Positions 14,442-31,631 of a stretch of 64,000 nucleotides of DNA are shown here, in pieces. The DNA comes from Anaerotruncus massiliensis (ex Togo et al. 2026) (GTDB lineage: Bacteria; Bacillota; Clostridia; Oscillospirales; Ruminococcaceae). The position numbers and the translations under genes were made by a program. Every line of letters begins with the position of its first letter. The first letter of the stretch is position 1. The stretch covers positions 667,501 through 731,500 of the forward strand of contig NZ_LT962687.1 of the NCBI RefSeq assembly GCF_900199635.1, given 5' to 3'. Below the pieces are notes generated by a model. The model was not told the origin of the DNA. It was given only the letters and a program-made list of their open reading frames with translations, and searched no databases.

Positions 14442-15518
14442 ATGTTTGACAAACTGGATACGGTGGCGGCGCGCTTCGAGGAGCTCGGGATGCGCCTGAT
14501 GGAACCGAACGTGACAAGCGACCCGGCCAGATACACCGAGCTGATGAAGGAATACCGGCGGCTGGAGCCGATCGTTGAAAAATACCGCGAATACAAATCC
14601 GCCAAAGAGGCCTTTGACGAGGCGAAGGAGATGCTCGACGAGGGGGGCCTCGACCCCGAGATGCGCGCGCTCGCGCAGGAGCAGTACGACGAGAACCGCG
14701 AGGTGATCGAGTCCGCGTCGCAGGAGCTGAAAATCCTGCTGCTGCCGCGCGACCCGAACGACGACAAGAACGTCATAGTGGAGATCCGCGGCGGCGCGGG
14801 CGGCGAGGAGGCGGCCCTCTTCGCGGGGGTGCTCTACCGCATGTATACGATGTACGCGGAGTCGCGCGGCTGGCAGTGCGAGGTGCTCGGCGCCAACGAG
14901 ACCGAGCTGGGCGGCTTTAAGGAGATCAGTTTTTCGATCAGCGGCGAGGGCGCCTACTCCCGCCTCAAATATGAAAGCGGCGTCCACCGGGTGCAGCGGG
15001 TGCCCGAGACGGAGACGCAGGGGCGCATCCACACCTCGACGGTGACCGTCGCGGTGCTGCCCGAGGCGGAGGAGGTCGACTTCGAGCTCGACCCCAGGGA
15101 TTTGCAGATCGACGTGTTCCGTTCGTCGGGCGCGGGCGGCCAGCACGTCAACAAGACCTCCTCGGCCATCCGCGTGACCCACCTGCCCACCGGCATGGTG
15201 GTCGAGTGCCAGGACGAGCGCAGCCAGTATAAGAATAAGGACAAGGCGCTCAAGGTCCTGCGCTCCCGCCTGCTGGACCAGAAGGTGCGGGAGCAGAACG
15301 ACCAGATCGCCTCCGAGCGCCGCTCGCAGGTGGGCACGGGGGACCGTTCGGAGCGCATCCGCACCTACAACTATCCGCAGGGCCGGGTGACCGACCACCG
15401 CATCGGGCTGACCCTCTACAAGCTCGACGCGATCCTCGACGGCGCGCTCGACGAGCTGCTCGACGCGCTGATGACCCACGATCAGGCGCAGAAGCTGCAG
15501 GCCGCGCAGGAGGAATGA
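14442..15518 (+). CDS. prfA: Peptide chain release factor 1
   Basis: A 358-aa class I release factor that terminates translation at UAA and UAG. The anticodon-like tripeptide is P-x-T, here PET in [16 protein letters not shown]2 has SPF at this position. The catalytic motif is [15 protein letters not shown] (GGQ at about residue 232). The N-terminal coiled domain, full length and ending are normal. The ATG has GGAGGG upstream. In many bacteria prmC, which methylates the GGQ glutamine, follows prfA; here sua5 follows directly after 21 bp. Confidence 0.98.
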   Translation: MFDKLDTVAARFEELGMRLMEPNVTSDPARYTELMKEYRRLEPIVEKYREYKSAKEAFDEAKEMLDEGGLDPEMRALAQEQYDENREVIESASQELKILLLPRDPNDDKNVIVEIRGGAGGEEAALFAGVLYRMYTMYAESRGWQCEVLGANETELGGFKEISFSISGEGAYSRLKYESGVHRVQRVPETETQGRIHTSTVTVAVLPEAEEVDFELDPRDLQIDVFRSSGAGGQHVNKTSSAIRVTHLPTGMVVECQDERSQYKNKDKALKVLRSRLLDQKVREQNDQIASERRSQVGTGDRSERIRTYNYPQGRVTDHRIGLTLYKLDAILDGALDELLDALMTHDQAQKLQAAQEE

Positions 15519-15539
15519 ACCGATTTTGGAGATGAAACC

Positions 15540-16568
15540 TTGCAGACAAAACTTCTGAAAATCACCGATATCAGCCGCGATTCCGCGGCGCTCGACGAGG
15601 CGGCCGCGCTGCTGAGGCAGGGGAAGCTCGTCGCCATCCCGACCGAGACGGTCTACGGGCTTGCGGCAAACGCCCTCGACCCCGCCGCCGCGAAGGCGAT
15701 CTACGCGGCCAAGGGCCGCCCGAGCGACAACCCGCTCATCGTGCACGTCTCCTCGCTGGAGGAGGTCGCGCCGCTCGTTCGCGAGCTGCCCGCCGCGCTC
15801 GAACGGCTCGCCGGGCAGTTCTGGCCAGGGCCGATGACGGTCATCCTGCCGAAATCCGGCCGCGTGCCAAAGGAGACGTCGGGCGGGCTCGACACGGTGG
15901 CGGTCCGCATGCCCGCCCACCCGGTCGCGCGGGAGCTCATCCGCCGCGCGGGGGTCCCGCTCGCGGCGCCGTCGGCGAACCTCTCCGGCTCGCCCAGCCC
16001 CACCTGCGCGCGGCACTGCGTCGACGATTTGACCGGCCGGGTGGACGCGATCGTCGACGGCGGGGAGTGCGACGTGGGGGTGGAATCGACCGTGCTCACG
16101 CTGTGCACCGACCCGCCGCGGGTGCTCCGCCCCGGCGCGGTGACGCTTGAAATGCTGCGGGAGGTGCTGCCGGACATCGAATACGACCCGGGCGTCTTCG
16201 AGCACCTGCCCGACGACCGAAAGGTCGCCTCGCCCGGCATGAAGTACAGGCACTATTCCCCCAAGGCGCGGGTCGTGCTCGTGCGCGGGAGCCTCGGGCA
16301 GTTCAAACGGTTCATCGCGGCGCAGAAGCACGCGTTCGGCATCCTCTGCTTCGAGGGGGAGGAAAAACACTTCACACAAAAATGTATTACCTACGGCGCG
16401 GAAAGCGACCCCGCATCCCAGGCGCACCGGCTGTTCGACGCGCTGCGGGAGGTCGACCGCGACGGGCTGACGCTCGTATACACCAGGGTATCTGACGACG
16501 AAGGAATTGGACAGGCTGTGTACAACCGGCTGCTGCGCGCGGCCGGGTTCGACGAGGTTCTACTATAG
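15540..16568 (+). CDS. Threonylcarbamoyl-AMP synthase (Sua5/TsaC)
   Basis: A 342-aa enzyme making threonylcarbamoyl-AMP from threonine, bicarbonate and ATP, the first step of tRNA t6A37 synthesis. The N-terminal YrdC domain (about 1-205) shows PTETVYGLAANAL, KGRPSDNPLIVH, WPGPMTVIL and PLAAPSANLSGSPSPT. The C-terminal Sua5 domain (about 235-340) marks the long Sua5 form, after the linker SPGMKYRHYSPKA. The TTG start at 15540 has TTTGGAGA upstream; no in-frame ATG fits the conserved N-terminus. It lies in the DUF951-prfA-sua5-coaE operon. Confidence 0.96.
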   Translation: MQTKLLKITDISRDSAALDEAAALLRQGKLVAIPTETVYGLAANALDPAAAKAIYAAKGRPSDNPLIVHVSSLEEVAPLVRELPAALERLAGQFWPGPMTVILPKSGRVPKETSGGLDTVAVRMPAHPVARELIRRAGVPLAAPSANLSGSPSPTCARHCVDDLTGRVDAIVDGGECDVGVESTVLTLCTDPPRVLRPGAVTLEMLREVLPDIEYDPGVFEHLPDDRKVASPGMKYRHYSPKARVVLVRGSLGQFKRFIAAQKHAFGILCFEGEEKHFTQKCITYGAESDPASQAHRLFDALREVDRDGLTLVYTRVSDDEGIGQAVYNRLLRAAGFDEVLL

Positions 16569-16585
16569 GGAAGGCGGGAAACGTT

Positions 16586-17338
16586 TTGAAAAGTCAGAAT
16601 ACCATGATCATCGGCCTGACGGGGCAGACGGGCGCGGGCAAATCCACTCTGAGCGGGATGTTCGCCGGACGCGGCGTGCCGGTCATCAACGCGGACGCGG
16701 TGGCGCGGGAGACGATGGAGCACAGCCGGGCGTGCCTGATGGACCTCGTGCTCGAGTTCTCCACCGAGGTCATCCACCCCGACGCGACCCTCAACCGGGA
16801 AAAGCTGGCGGAGATCTGCTTTTCCGACCGCGCCAAATTAAAACGCCTCAATGAGATCACCTATCCATACATTATCGCGGCGATCATGCGTAAAATAGAG
16901 GAGATCAGCGCGTCGGGCGCGCCGATGCTGCTGCTCGACGCGCCGACCCTTTTCGAGTCGGGGCTCGATAAAAAATGCGACTGGATCGTGGCGGTGACCG
17001 CCGACCGGGAGGTCCGCCTGCGCCGCATCATCGCGCGGGACGCGATGACCGAGGAGGCGGCCGAACGCCGCGTGAGCGCCCAGAACCGCGACGGGTTCTA
17101 TACCTCGCGCGCGGACGATATACTGACCAATGACGGGGACCAAGACGAGCTGCGCCTCGCCTTTTCGGAGCTCTATGCCCGCCTGGAAAGGCTGGCGGCG
17201 GACGGTGCGGGGCGCCGGGCGCGCGCCGCGGAACCGGAGGCCGTGCCCGCGGACGGATCCGGCGCGGAGACGGAGGCGGACGGCGGGGAGGACCCCGACG
17301 ACGGCGGCTTTGAGGAGCTGACCGGGACGGACGAATGA
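16586..17338 (+). CDS. coaE: Dephospho-CoA kinase
   Basis: A 250-aa kinase phosphorylating dephospho-CoA at the 3' hydroxyl, the last step of CoA synthesis. The P-loop is GLTGQTGAGKSTLS (about residue 10), the substrate region is VINADAVARE, and LLDAPTLFESGLD, RRIIARDAMTEEAAERR and ILTNDGDQDEL complete the fold. The kinase ends near residue 205. About 45 acidic, Gly-rich residues follow, which the family normally lacks (EAVPADGSGAETEADGG and on). The TTG start has AAGGCGGG upstream. It lies 17 bp after sua5. Confidence 0.95.
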   Translation: MKSQNTMIIGLTGQTGAGKSTLSGMFAGRGVPVINADAVARETMEHSRACLMDLVLEFSTEVIHPDATLNREKLAEICFSDRAKLKRLNEITYPYIIAAIMRKIEEISASGAPMLLLDAPTLFESGLDKKCDWIVAVTADREVRLRRIIARDAMTEEAAERRVSAQNRDGFYTSRADDILTNDGDQDELRLAFSELYARLERLAADGAGRRARAAEPEAVPADGSGAETEADGGEDPDDGGFEELTGTDE

Positions 17339-17354
17339 ACGGAGGGGAGCGGAC

Positions 17355-17927
17355 ATCAGACGCGCTGTCAAACTGGGCTTTGAACTGCTGCTGCTCCTGC
17401 TGGCGGTGTGGGGGGCGGCAGGTCTCGCGAAATACGGCTTCGACCGCTACTACCATGGCGCCTACCCGATGAAATACACCGAGCTGATCGACGCGGCCTG
17501 CGAGGAGAAGGGCCTTGACCGCGCGCTCGTCTACGCGGTGGTGCGCACCGAGAGCGGCTTCGACCCGCGGGCGCGGTCAAACGTGGGCGCGCAGGGGCTC
17601 ATGCAGCTCATGCCCGACGCGTTCGACTGGGTGCAGATGCGCAAGGGGGGCGGCGAAGCCCCGAAGGGGGAGGACTGCTTCGACCCGGCGACCAACATCG
17701 AATACGGCACGTCGATGCTGCGCATCCTGCTCGACGAGTTCGGCACGGTGGAAAACGTCCTCTGCGCCTACCACGCGGGCTGGGGCAGCGCCAAGCAGTG
17801 GCTGGGCGACCCCGCCCACGCGCCCGACGGCGAGCACATCACCGACATCCCCTTCGACGACACCCGCGCCTATGTGGCGAAGGTGAAAAAGACGATGGAG
17901 GTCTACCGGAGACTCTATGATCTGTAA
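17355..17927 (+). CDS. Lytic transglycosylase, SLT domain (apparent ATC start)
   Basis: A membrane-anchored murein lytic transglycosylase. The SLT domain covers residues about 40-185: catalytic Glu in VVRTESGFDPRA, then GAQGLMQLMPDAF, NIEYGTSMLRILL and AYHAGWG. In this frame the only ATG/GTG/TTG near the front is GTG at 17406, which would cut the N-terminal signal anchor in half. From ATC at 17355 the protein reads RRAVKLGFELLLLLLAVWG, a typical basic-plus-hydrophobic anchor. GGAGGGG lies exactly 7 nt before that ATC. I therefore give 17355, with 17406 as the conservative alternative. It lies 16 bp after coaE. Confidence 0.85.
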   Translation: MRRAVKLGFELLLLLLAVWGAAGLAKYGFDRYYHGAYPMKYTELIDAACEEKGLDRALVYAVVRTESGFDPRARSNVGAQGLMQLMPDAFDWVQMRKGGGEAPKGEDCFDPATNIEYGTSMLRILLDEFGTVENVLCAYHAGWGSAKQWLGDPAHAPDGEHITDIPFDDTRAYVAKVKKTMEVYRRLYDL

Positions 17928-18008
17928 GAACAGCCGCCGCGCGTTCCAGGCCCGGCGGCCGGTTTTTGCGGCGGCAATAGAAATCACACTACAGGAGGTT
18001 TTACAGCT

Positions 18009-19418
18009 ATGGATAAAGAGAACAGGACCGCGGGCGAGCTGCTGCAGGAGAAGCTCTGCATCAACCGCAGGAACATCGGGCTGACCGCGACCGACGGGGA
18101 GGAAGCGGCGGCGCAGGCGTTCTGCGAGCCCTACAAGCAGTTCCTCGACGCCTGCAAGACCGAGCGCGAGGCGGTCACCTACATCGTGGCCAGGGCGCAG
18201 GCGGCGGGCTACAAGCCCTTCGATCCCAAGGAGGTCTATCTGCCGGGCGACCGGGTCTACTACAACAACCGCGGCAAGGCGGTCATCCTCTCGACGATCG
18301 GCACCCGCCCGATGTCCGACGGGGTGCGCATCATGGCCAGCCACATCGATTCCCCCCGCCTCGACCTCAAGCCCAACCCGCTCTATGAGGAGGCGCAGCT
18401 CGCCCTCTTCAAGACCCACTACTACGGCGGCATCAAAAAGTACCAGTGGGGCGCGATCCCGCTGGCGCTGCACGGCGTCATCGTCAAGAAGAACGGCGAG
18501 ACGATCACCTGCGCGATCGGCGAGGCCGAGGACGACCCCGTCTTCACCGTGACCGACCTGCTGCCCCACCTCGCACAGGAGCAGATGAAGCGCACCCTCG
18601 CCGAGGGGCTCAAGGGGGAGGAGCTCAACGTGCTCGTCGGCTGCCGCCCCTTCAAGGACGACAAGGTGAGCGAGAAGGTGAAGCTCAACATCATCCGCCT
18701 GCTCAACGAGAAGTACGGCGTCGTCGAGGAGGACTTCCTCTCCGCCGAGCTGACCGCGGTGCCGCAGTTTAAGGCCCGCGACGTCGGGCTCGACCGCTCG
18801 ATGGTCGGCTCCTACGGCCACGACGACCGCGTCTGCGCCTACACCTCGCTGATGGCCGAGCTCGAGGCCGAAAACCCCGCGTATACGACCGTCACCGTCT
18901 TCACCGACAAGGAGGAGACCGGCTCGGACGGCAACACCGGCCTCAACTCCAACTACCTGAAATACTTCATCAAGGACCTCGCCGGGATGCACGGGCTCTC
19001 GGGCCGCGAGGTGCTCTCGAAATCCACCTGCCTGTCGGCGGACGTGAACGCTGCCTACGACCCGACCTTCGGCGACACGCTGGAAAAACGCAACTGCGCC
19101 TACCTCAACCAGGGCGTCGTCGTGACCCAGTACACCGGCGCGCGCGGCAAGAGCGGCACGAGCCAGGCGTCCGCCGAGTTCATGGCCGAGATCCGCAACC
19201 TGCTCGACGACGCGAAGGTCGTCTGGCAGACGGGCGAGCTCGGCAAGGTCGATCTGGGCGGCGGCGGCACCGTCGCGATGTATATCGCGGCGCTCAACGT
19301 CGACGTGGTCGACGTGGGCGTGCCGGTGCTCTCGATGCACGCCCCCTTCGAGGTCGTCTCCAAGCAGGACGTCTACCAGACCTACCGCGCCTTCCGGGCG
19401 TATATCGCCGCGAAATAG
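18009..19418 (+). CDS. apeB: M18 family aminopeptidase
   Basis: A 469-aa cytosolic zinc aminopeptidase of the M18 (aminopeptidase I / ApeB) family, the long clostridial form. Metal-binding and catalytic motifs are MASHIDSPRLDLK (His, about residue 112), VGSYGHDDRVCAYTS (bridging Asp), FTDKEETGSDG (Glu pair), LSADVNAAYDP (Asp) and VPVLSMHAPFEVVS (His, about 443). The ATG has ACAGGAGG upstream. It lies 81 bp after the transglycosylase gene, perhaps in the same transcript, and upstream of a lysine exporter. Confidence 0.95.
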   Translation: MDKENRTAGELLQEKLCINRRNIGLTATDGEEAAAQAFCEPYKQFLDACKTEREAVTYIVARAQAAGYKPFDPKEVYLPGDRVYYNNRGKAVILSTIGTRPMSDGVRIMASHIDSPRLDLKPNPLYEEAQLALFKTHYYGGIKKYQWGAIPLALHGVIVKKNGETITCAIGEAEDDPVFTVTDLLPHLAQEQMKRTLAEGLKGEELNVLVGCRPFKDDKVSEKVKLNIIRLLNEKYGVVEEDFLSAELTAVPQFKARDVGLDRSMVGSYGHDDRVCAYTSLMAELEAENPAYTTVTVFTDKEETGSDGNTGLNSNYLKYFIKDLAGMHGLSGREVLSKSTCLSADVNAAYDPTFGDTLEKRNCAYLNQGVVVTQYTGARGKSGTSQASAEFMAEIRNLLDDAKVVWQTGELGKVDLGGGGTVAMYIAALNVDVVDVGVPVLSMHAPFEVVSKQDVYQTYRAFRAYIAAK

Positions 19419-19498
19419 CGGGCCCCGTTCCCGCCGCCCGCAGCCGCGGGCGGCAGCCTCCCGGCCGCCGGAGAGCGGCAGATTTTCCAACAGTCAGG

Positions 19499-19819
19499 AT
19501 GGTTCGTTTGTTTGACTTCTTAGGTCCCTTTTCGCTGATCGTCTACTTCGCGGTCGGCATCATCATCGGCGTGACAATTTTCCCGCTCAGGTGGCTCCGG
19601 CTCAACGGATGGCTTCAGACGGTGGGCATCGCGCTCACCCTCTTTTCAATGGGCGCGTCGATGGCGGGCAGCCCCACCTTCCTCACCGACCTGCGCACGG
19701 CGGGCGTGCGCGCCTTTCTTTTCGCGGCGGTGACGATCGCGGGCTCGGTGCTGCTGGTCTACATACTCTCCCGGATCACCCTGCCGCGGCAGGTGCGGAA
19801 AAAGGAGGATGCGGAATGA
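19499..19819 (+). CDS. Lysine exporter LysO, N-terminal half as separate gene
   Basis: A 106-aa hydrophobic protein with three membrane segments (LIVYFAVGIIIGVTIF, LQTVGIALTLFSMGASM, AFLFAAVTIAGSVLLVYIL). It corresponds to the first part of LysO/YbjE (DUF340, about 300 aa in E. coli). The reading frame ends in ATGA, overlapping the start of the next gene, which carries the rest. The two together give 305 aa, so the protein appears to be made as two co-translated subunits. The ribosome site is weak (GTCAGG). Confidence 0.8.
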   Translation: MVRLFDFLGPFSLIVYFAVGIIIGVTIFPLRWLRLNGWLQTVGIALTLFSMGASMAGSPTFLTDLRTAGVRAFLFAAVTIAGSVLLVYILSRITLPRQVRKKEDAE

Positions 19820-20415
19820 TCCTCTTCGCGCTCGGCAGCCTTCTGCTCGGCATCCTGTGCGGGTACTTCCTCTTTCCGCCCGAGGCGGTCCCGGTGATGG
19901 ACAGGCTCATGTCCTACGCGCTCATGCTGCTGCTTCTCTCGGTCGGCATCGAGGTGGGCACCAACAAGACGGTCTTCCGCAAGATCCGCGAATACAACGT
20001 GCGCATCCTCGTCATCCCCTTCGGGGTGGCGGTCGGCTCGATCGCGGGCGGGCTGCTGCTCGGCTTTTTCCTCGGCATGCCGGTGAACGAGAGCGCGGCC
20101 GTCTCCTCCGGGTTCGGCTTCTACAGCGTGTCGGCGGTCATCCTGCGGGGGCTCGGCGGCGCGCAGCTCGGGACGGTCGCGTTCATGACCAACGTCCTGC
20201 GGGAGCTGATGGCCTTTCTGATGATCCCCTTCGTGGCGCGGCATTTCGGGCGCTACGCGGCGGTCGCGCCGTCGGGCGCGACCGCGATGGACACCACCCT
20301 GCCGGTGATCGCGCGGGCGACCGACGACGAGACGGCGCTGATCGCGGTGATTTCGGGCGTGGTGCTCACGGCGCTCGTGCCGGTGCTCGTGCCGCTCCTC
20401 TACAACCTGCTCTAA
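19816..20415 (+). CDS. lysO: Lysine exporter LysO family, C-terminal part
   Basis: A 199-aa membrane protein with about 5-6 spans. It contains the LysO core LMSYALMLLLLSVGIEVGTNK and SAAVSSGFGFYSVSAVI, and AFMTNVLRELMAFLMIPF. LysO exports lysine and toxic analogues in E. coli. The start ATG overlaps the previous stop (ATGA), with AAAGGAGG upstream, so translation is coupled. Lysine export after a peptidase gene would relieve lysine overload from peptide use; this link is inferred. Confidence 0.88.
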   Translation: MILFALGSLLLGILCGYFLFPPEAVPVMDRLMSYALMLLLLSVGIEVGTNKTVFRKIREYNVRILVIPFGVAVGSIAGGLLLGFFLGMPVNESAAVSSGFGFYSVSAVILRGLGGAQLGTVAFMTNVLRELMAFLMIPFVARHFGRYAAVAPSGATAMDTTLPVIARATDDETALIAVISGVVLTALVPVLVPLLYNLL

Positions 20416-20417
20416 TC

Positions 20418-20448
20418 GAAAACAGCCGCCCGGAGGGCGGCTGTTTTC
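20418..20448 (+). terminator. Terminator after lysO
   Basis: The 14-bp arms GAAAACAGCCGCCC and GGGCGGCTGTTTTC flank a GGA loop. The T run is within the stem. Confidence 0.82.
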
Positions 20449-20502
20449 AGTCATAAAACGGGGGAGGGTAAGCGTTTTTCCGGCCGCGGTGCCGGATCAT
20501 CA

Positions 20503-20532
20503 AAAAAACCGGCCCAATCGGGCCGGTTTTTT
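20503..20532 (+). terminator. Second terminator upstream of rpoB
   Basis: The arms AAAAAACCGGCCC and GGGCCGGTTTTTT flank an AATC loop. It insulates the rpoB promoter from upstream transcription. Confidence 0.9.
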
Positions 20533-20557
20533 GTCGGATTGGAGCATACGGTTTTTC

Positions 20558-20586
20558 TTGACAGGATTGACCGGATGTGGTAAACT
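20558..20586 (+). promoter_or_regulatory. rpoBC promoter
   Basis: TTGACA and TAAACT separated by 17 bp give a near-consensus sigma-A promoter. It leaves a 5' leader of about 230 nt before rpoB, long enough for attenuation, although I recognise no motif in it. The ribosomal protein genes rplJ and rplL, usual upstream neighbours of rpoB, are absent here. Confidence 0.88.
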
Positions 20587-20825
20587 AATATACTGTATCA
20601 AAATGGCTATTTCTGCGGAGATTTAAAAAAATTATAGCACGTTTCGACAGATTTGGCAATAGTGATCTGCAAAATTTACGGGAGATTCTTTAAAATCCTG
20701 TCTGTTTTGCACAACATTGTGGATAGATATCTCTGGCGCCGGTGCCGGGCGCGGCGGATCGTGCGTCCCGGGTCGCAAAAAAATTTTCCGGGGCGTAAAT
20801 CAGAAGAATGGAGTGAGCAAAGCCT

Positions 20826-24584
<3,759 letters not shown>

Positions 24585-24642
24585 GACGCGCATAACAGAA
24601 TCACCGGCGTGTCCACACTGATTAGAAGAGAGGGGTTCGCAT

Positions 24643-28227
<3,585 letters not shown>

Positions 28228-28274
28228 CCGGGCTTGTGAGTTCCTCTGAAATTTTCAAAAATCTTTCGTACGTA

Positions 28275-28304
28275 TTGACAAGATGCGAGCGGAAGAGCTA
28301 TAAT
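28275..28304 (+). promoter_or_regulatory. str operon promoter
   Basis: TTGACA and TATAAT with 18-bp spacing, just past rpoC. The gene for an L7Ae-like ribosomal protein that often sits between rpoC and rpsL is absent. Confidence 0.88.
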
Positions 28305-28342
28305 TAAAAACTGTGAGATTGACCCATTTACCAGATTTCACC

Positions 28343-28366
28343 GGGGCGGAGCGCCAGCTTCGCCCC
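28343..28366 (+). promoter_or_regulatory. Leader hairpin upstream of rpsL
   Basis: GGGGCGGAGC pairs with GCTTCGCCCC around a GCCA loop in the rpsL 5' UTR, without a T run. It could be a site for autogenous translational control by a str-operon ribosomal protein, but this is inference. Confidence 0.4.
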
Positions 28367-28404
28367 GTGGAAATAAAGTCTATTATTATGTAAGGAGGTG
28401 CAAT

Positions 28405-28830
28405 ATGCCAACCTTTAACCAGCTCGTTCGTAAGGGTAGAGAGGTTACCGCAAAGAAATCCACGGCTCCTGCGCTGCTGAAAGGATGGAACGCCAAGAAA
28501 CGCGTCGCCATCGATCAGACTTCTCCGCAGAAGCGCGGCGTCTGCACGGCGATCCGTACTTCGACCCCGAAAAAACCGAACTCTGCGCTGCGGAAAGTCG
28601 CCAGGGTCAGGCTGTCCAACGGATTTGAGGTTACGTCCTACATTCCGGGTATCGGCCACAACCTTCAGGAACACAGCGTGGTGCTGATCCGTGGCGGACG
28701 TGTCAGGGATCTGCCTGGCGTTCGTTACCACATCGTTCGTGGTACGCTCGACGCGCAAGGTGTCGCGAAGAGGATGCAGGCCCGTTCCAAGTACGGTGCG
28801 AAGCGTCCGAAGGCTGGTGCCAAGAAGTAA
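28405..28830 (+). CDS. rpsL: 30S ribosomal protein S12
   Basis: A 141-aa decoding-centre protein. It contains [31 protein letters not shown] with the streptomycin-target lysine present (sensitive type), and [15 protein letters not shown]. The ATG has TAAGGAGGTG upstream. First gene of the str operon. Confidence 0.99.
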   Translation: MPTFNQLVRKGREVTAKKSTAPALLKGWNAKKRVAIDQTSPQKRGVCTAIRTSTPKKPNSALRKVARVRLSNGFEVTSYIPGIGHNLQEHSVVLIRGGRVRDLPGVRYHIVRGTLDAQGVAKRMQARSKYGAKRPKAGAKK

Positions 28831-28959
28831 TAAAACAACTGATAATCTGCCAGTTTCAGGCTAACATATAGATGTGTGCAGCCGGGATTGGCACGAACGG
28901 GAGTTTTGTCACTTTCGAGTACCAATGATTTCATACTAATTATGAAGGAGGGAAGCGAA

Positions 28960-29430
28960 GTGCCAAGAAGAGGTCAAATTGCAAAACGTGACGTTTTGCC
29001 TGACCCGCTGTACAATTCCAAGCTGGTGACACGCCTGATCAACAACATCATGTATGACGGCAAAAAGGGCGTGGCGCAGAAGATTGTATACGGTGCATTC
29101 GACATTGTCAAGGAAAAGACCGGCAAAGACCCGCTGGAGGCGTTCGAGCAGTCGATGGAAAACATCATGCCCGTGCTGGAGGTCAAGGCCCGCCGTGTCG
29201 GCGGCGCGACTTACCAGGTGCCTATGGAGGTCCGGCCGGAGCGCCGTCAGACCCTGGGCCTGCGGTGGCTCTGCACCTATTCGCGCAACCGCGGCGAGAA
29301 GACCATGAGAGAGCGCCTTGCCGGCGAGATCATGGATTCTCTCAACCAGCAGGGCGGCGCGGTCAAGAAACGCGAGGATACCCACAAGATGGCCGAAGCC
29401 AACAAGGCGTTCGCACATTATCGCTGGTAA
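28960..29430 (+). CDS. rpsG: 30S ribosomal protein S7
   Basis: A 156-aa primary 16S rRNA-binding protein of the small-subunit head: [37 protein letters not shown] and [20 protein letters not shown]. The start is GTG at 28960, placed by AAGGAGGG and by the standard N-terminus; the longer open frame upstream has no matching ribosome site. A 129-bp gap separates it from rpsL, and I see no clear promoter in it. Confidence 0.98.
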   Translation: MPRRGQIAKRDVLPDPLYNSKLVTRLINNIMYDGKKGVAQKIVYGAFDIVKEKTGKDPLEAFEQSMENIMPVLEVKARRVGGATYQVPMEVRPERRQTLGLRWLCTYSRNRGEKTMRERLAGEIMDSLNQQGGAVKKREDTHKMAEANKAFAHYRW

Positions 29431-29543
29431 TCCGCTTTCTTTGCGCGGCCGCGTGAGCGGCGGCGCGGAGTATTTTATTTCGTTCCCCGGCGGCGTCAGC
29501 ATCAGCTGTTCCGGCGTCGGAAAGCAAATTAAGGGAGGACACT

Positions 29544-31628
29544 ATGCCTAGAGACGTATCTCTGGAATTAACCCGCAACATTGGCATAATGGCCCACATT
29601 GACGCCGGCAAGACGACGACCACCGAGCGTATCCTGTACTACACAGGCATCAACCACAAGATCGGTGAGACCCACGAGGGCACGGCGACAATGGACTGGA
29701 TGGCGCAGGAGCAGGAGCGTGGCATCACGATCACCTCCGCCGCGACCACCTGTTATTGGAAGGACCACCGCATCAACATCATCGACACCCCCGGACACGT
29801 GGACTTCACCGTCGAGGTCGAGCGCTCGCTGAAAGTGCTCGACGGCTCGGTGACCGTATTCTGCGCCAAGGGCGGCGTCGAGCCGCAGTCGGAGACGGTG
29901 TGGCGCCAGGCGAACAAATACCATGTCCCGCGCATGGGATATGTCAATAAGATGGACATCATGGGTGCGGATTTCTACCGCGTCATCGACATGATGCGCC
30001 AGCGCCTCAAATGCAACGCCGTCCCGATCCAGCTCCCGATCGGCGCGGAGACCTGGTTCAAGGGCATCATCGACCTTGTCGAGATGAGGGCCGACGTCTA
30101 TTACGACGACCTCGGAAAGGACATGCGTGTCGAGGAGATCCCCGAGGACATGCGCGAGAAGGCGGAGCAGTACCGCGAGGAGCTGCTCGAGCACCTCTCC
30201 GAGTGTGACGAGGCGTTCATGGAGAAATACCTCGCGGGCGAGGAGATCACCACCGACGAGATCAAGGCGGTGATCCGCAAGTCCACCATCGCCAATACGA
30301 TGGTCCCCGTCTGCTGCGGCACCTCCTATAAGAACAAGGGCGTCCAGAAGCTGCTCGACGCGATCGTCGACTACATGCCGGCTCCGACCGACATCGAGAA
30401 CGTGAAGGGCACCAACCCGGAGACCGACCAGGAGGAGGAGCGCAAGGTCAGCGACAACGAGCCGTTCTCCGCGCTCGCTTTCAAGATCGCGACCGACCCC
30501 TATGTCGGCAAGCTCTGTTTCTTCCGCGTCTATTCCGGCACGCTGGCGGCCGGCTCGGGCGTCTACAACCCGAACAAGGACGCCACCGAGCGCATTGGGC
30601 GCATCCTGCAGATGCACGCCAACCACCGGAAGGACCTTGAGGTCTGCTACTGCGGCGACATCGCCGCGGCGGTCGGGCTCAAGAACACCACCACGGGCGA
30701 CACGCTCTGCGATCCCAAGCACCCGATCATCCTCGAGTCGATGGAGTTCCCCGAGCCGGTCATCAACCTGGCGATCGAGCCGAAGACCAAGGCCGGCCAG
30801 GAGAAGATGGCGATCGGCCTGGGCAAATTGGCCGAGGAGGACCCCACCTTCCGCACCTACACCGACCAGGAGACCGGCCAGACGATCATCGCGGGCATGG
30901 GCGAGCTCCATCTGGAGATCATCGTCGACCGCCTGCTGAGGGAATTCAAGGTCGAGGCGAACGTCGGCAAGCCGCAGGTCGCCTACAAGGAGACCATCCG
31001 CAAGATGGCCGACGTCGACCACAAATATGCGCGCCAGTCGGGCGGTAAGGGCCAGTACGGCCACGTCAAGATCCGCATCGAACCCAACGAGAGCGGCAAG
31101 GGCTACGAGTTCGTCAACGCGATCGTGGGCGGCGCCATCCCGAAGGAATACATCGGTCCGATCGACCAGGGTATTCAGGGCGCGATGCAGGCGGGCGTGC
31201 TCGCCGGCTATCCGGTCGTCGACGTGAAGGTCACGCTGTACGACGGCTCCTACCACGAGGTCGACTCCTCCGAAATGGCGTTTAAGATCGCCGCTTCGAT
31301 GGCGTTCAAGATGGCCATGCAGAAGGCCGACCCGGTCCTGCTCGAACCGATCATGAAGGTCTCTGTCACCACGCCGGAGGACTACATGGGCGACGTCATC
31401 GGCGACCTGAACAGCCGCCGCGGACAGATCCAGGGCATGGACGCCGTCTTCGGCGCGCAGGAGATCCGGGCGTTCGTCCCGCTCTCCGAGATGTCCGGCT
31501 ACTCCAACGACCTGCGTTCCAAGACGCAGGGCCGCGGCAACTATGTCATGGAGCCCAGCCACTACATCGAGGTTCCGAAGTCGATCGCGGAAGGAATTAT
31601 GTCCTCCAGGGGCAAAAAAGCCGAATAA
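29544..31628 (+). CDS. fusA: Elongation factor G
   Basis: A 694-aa translocation GTPase. G1 is [14 protein letters not shown]2 lies in the [18 protein letters not shown] region, and G3 is DTPGHVDF. Domain IV-V signatures include [14 protein letters not shown] and the C-terminal [20 protein letters not shown]. The ATG has AAGGGAGG upstream. Standard length, third gene of the str operon. Confidence 0.99.
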   Translation: MPRDVSLELTRNIGIMAHIDAGKTTTTERILYYTGINHKIGETHEGTATMDWMAQEQERGITITSAATTCYWKDHRINIIDTPGHVDFTVEVERSLKVLDGSVTVFCAKGGVEPQSETVWRQANKYHVPRMGYVNKMDIMGADFYRVIDMMRQRLKCNAVPIQLPIGAETWFKGIIDLVEMRADVYYDDLGKDMRVEEIPEDMREKAEQYREELLEHLSECDEAFMEKYLAGEEITTDEIKAVIRKSTIANTMVPVCCGTSYKNKGVQKLLDAIVDYMPAPTDIENVKGTNPETDQEEERKVSDNEPFSALAFKIATDPYVGKLCFFRVYSGTLAAGSGVYNPNKDATERIGRILQMHANHRKDLEVCYCGDIAAAVGLKNTTTGDTLCDPKHPIILESMEFPEPVINLAIEPKTKAGQEKMAIGLGKLAEEDPTFRTYTDQETGQTIIAGMGELHLEIIVDRLLREFKVEANVGKPQVAYKETIRKMADVDHKYARQSGGKGQYGHVKIRIEPNESGKGYEFVNAIVGGAIPKEYIGPIDQGIQGAMQAGVLAGYPVVDVKVTLYDGSYHEVDSSEMAFKIAASMAFKMAMQKADPVLLEPIMKVSVTTPEDYMGDVIGDLNSRRGQIQGMDAVFGAQEIRAFVPLSEMSGYSNDLRSKTQGRGNYVMEPSHYIEVPKSIAEGIMSSRGKKAE

Positions 31629-31631
31629 GAC

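Noticed and set aside
28876-28959. Upstream extension of rpsG to 28876
   Set aside because: S7 begins MPRRG at the GTG preceded by AAGGAGGG; the extension has no ribosome site and no family match.
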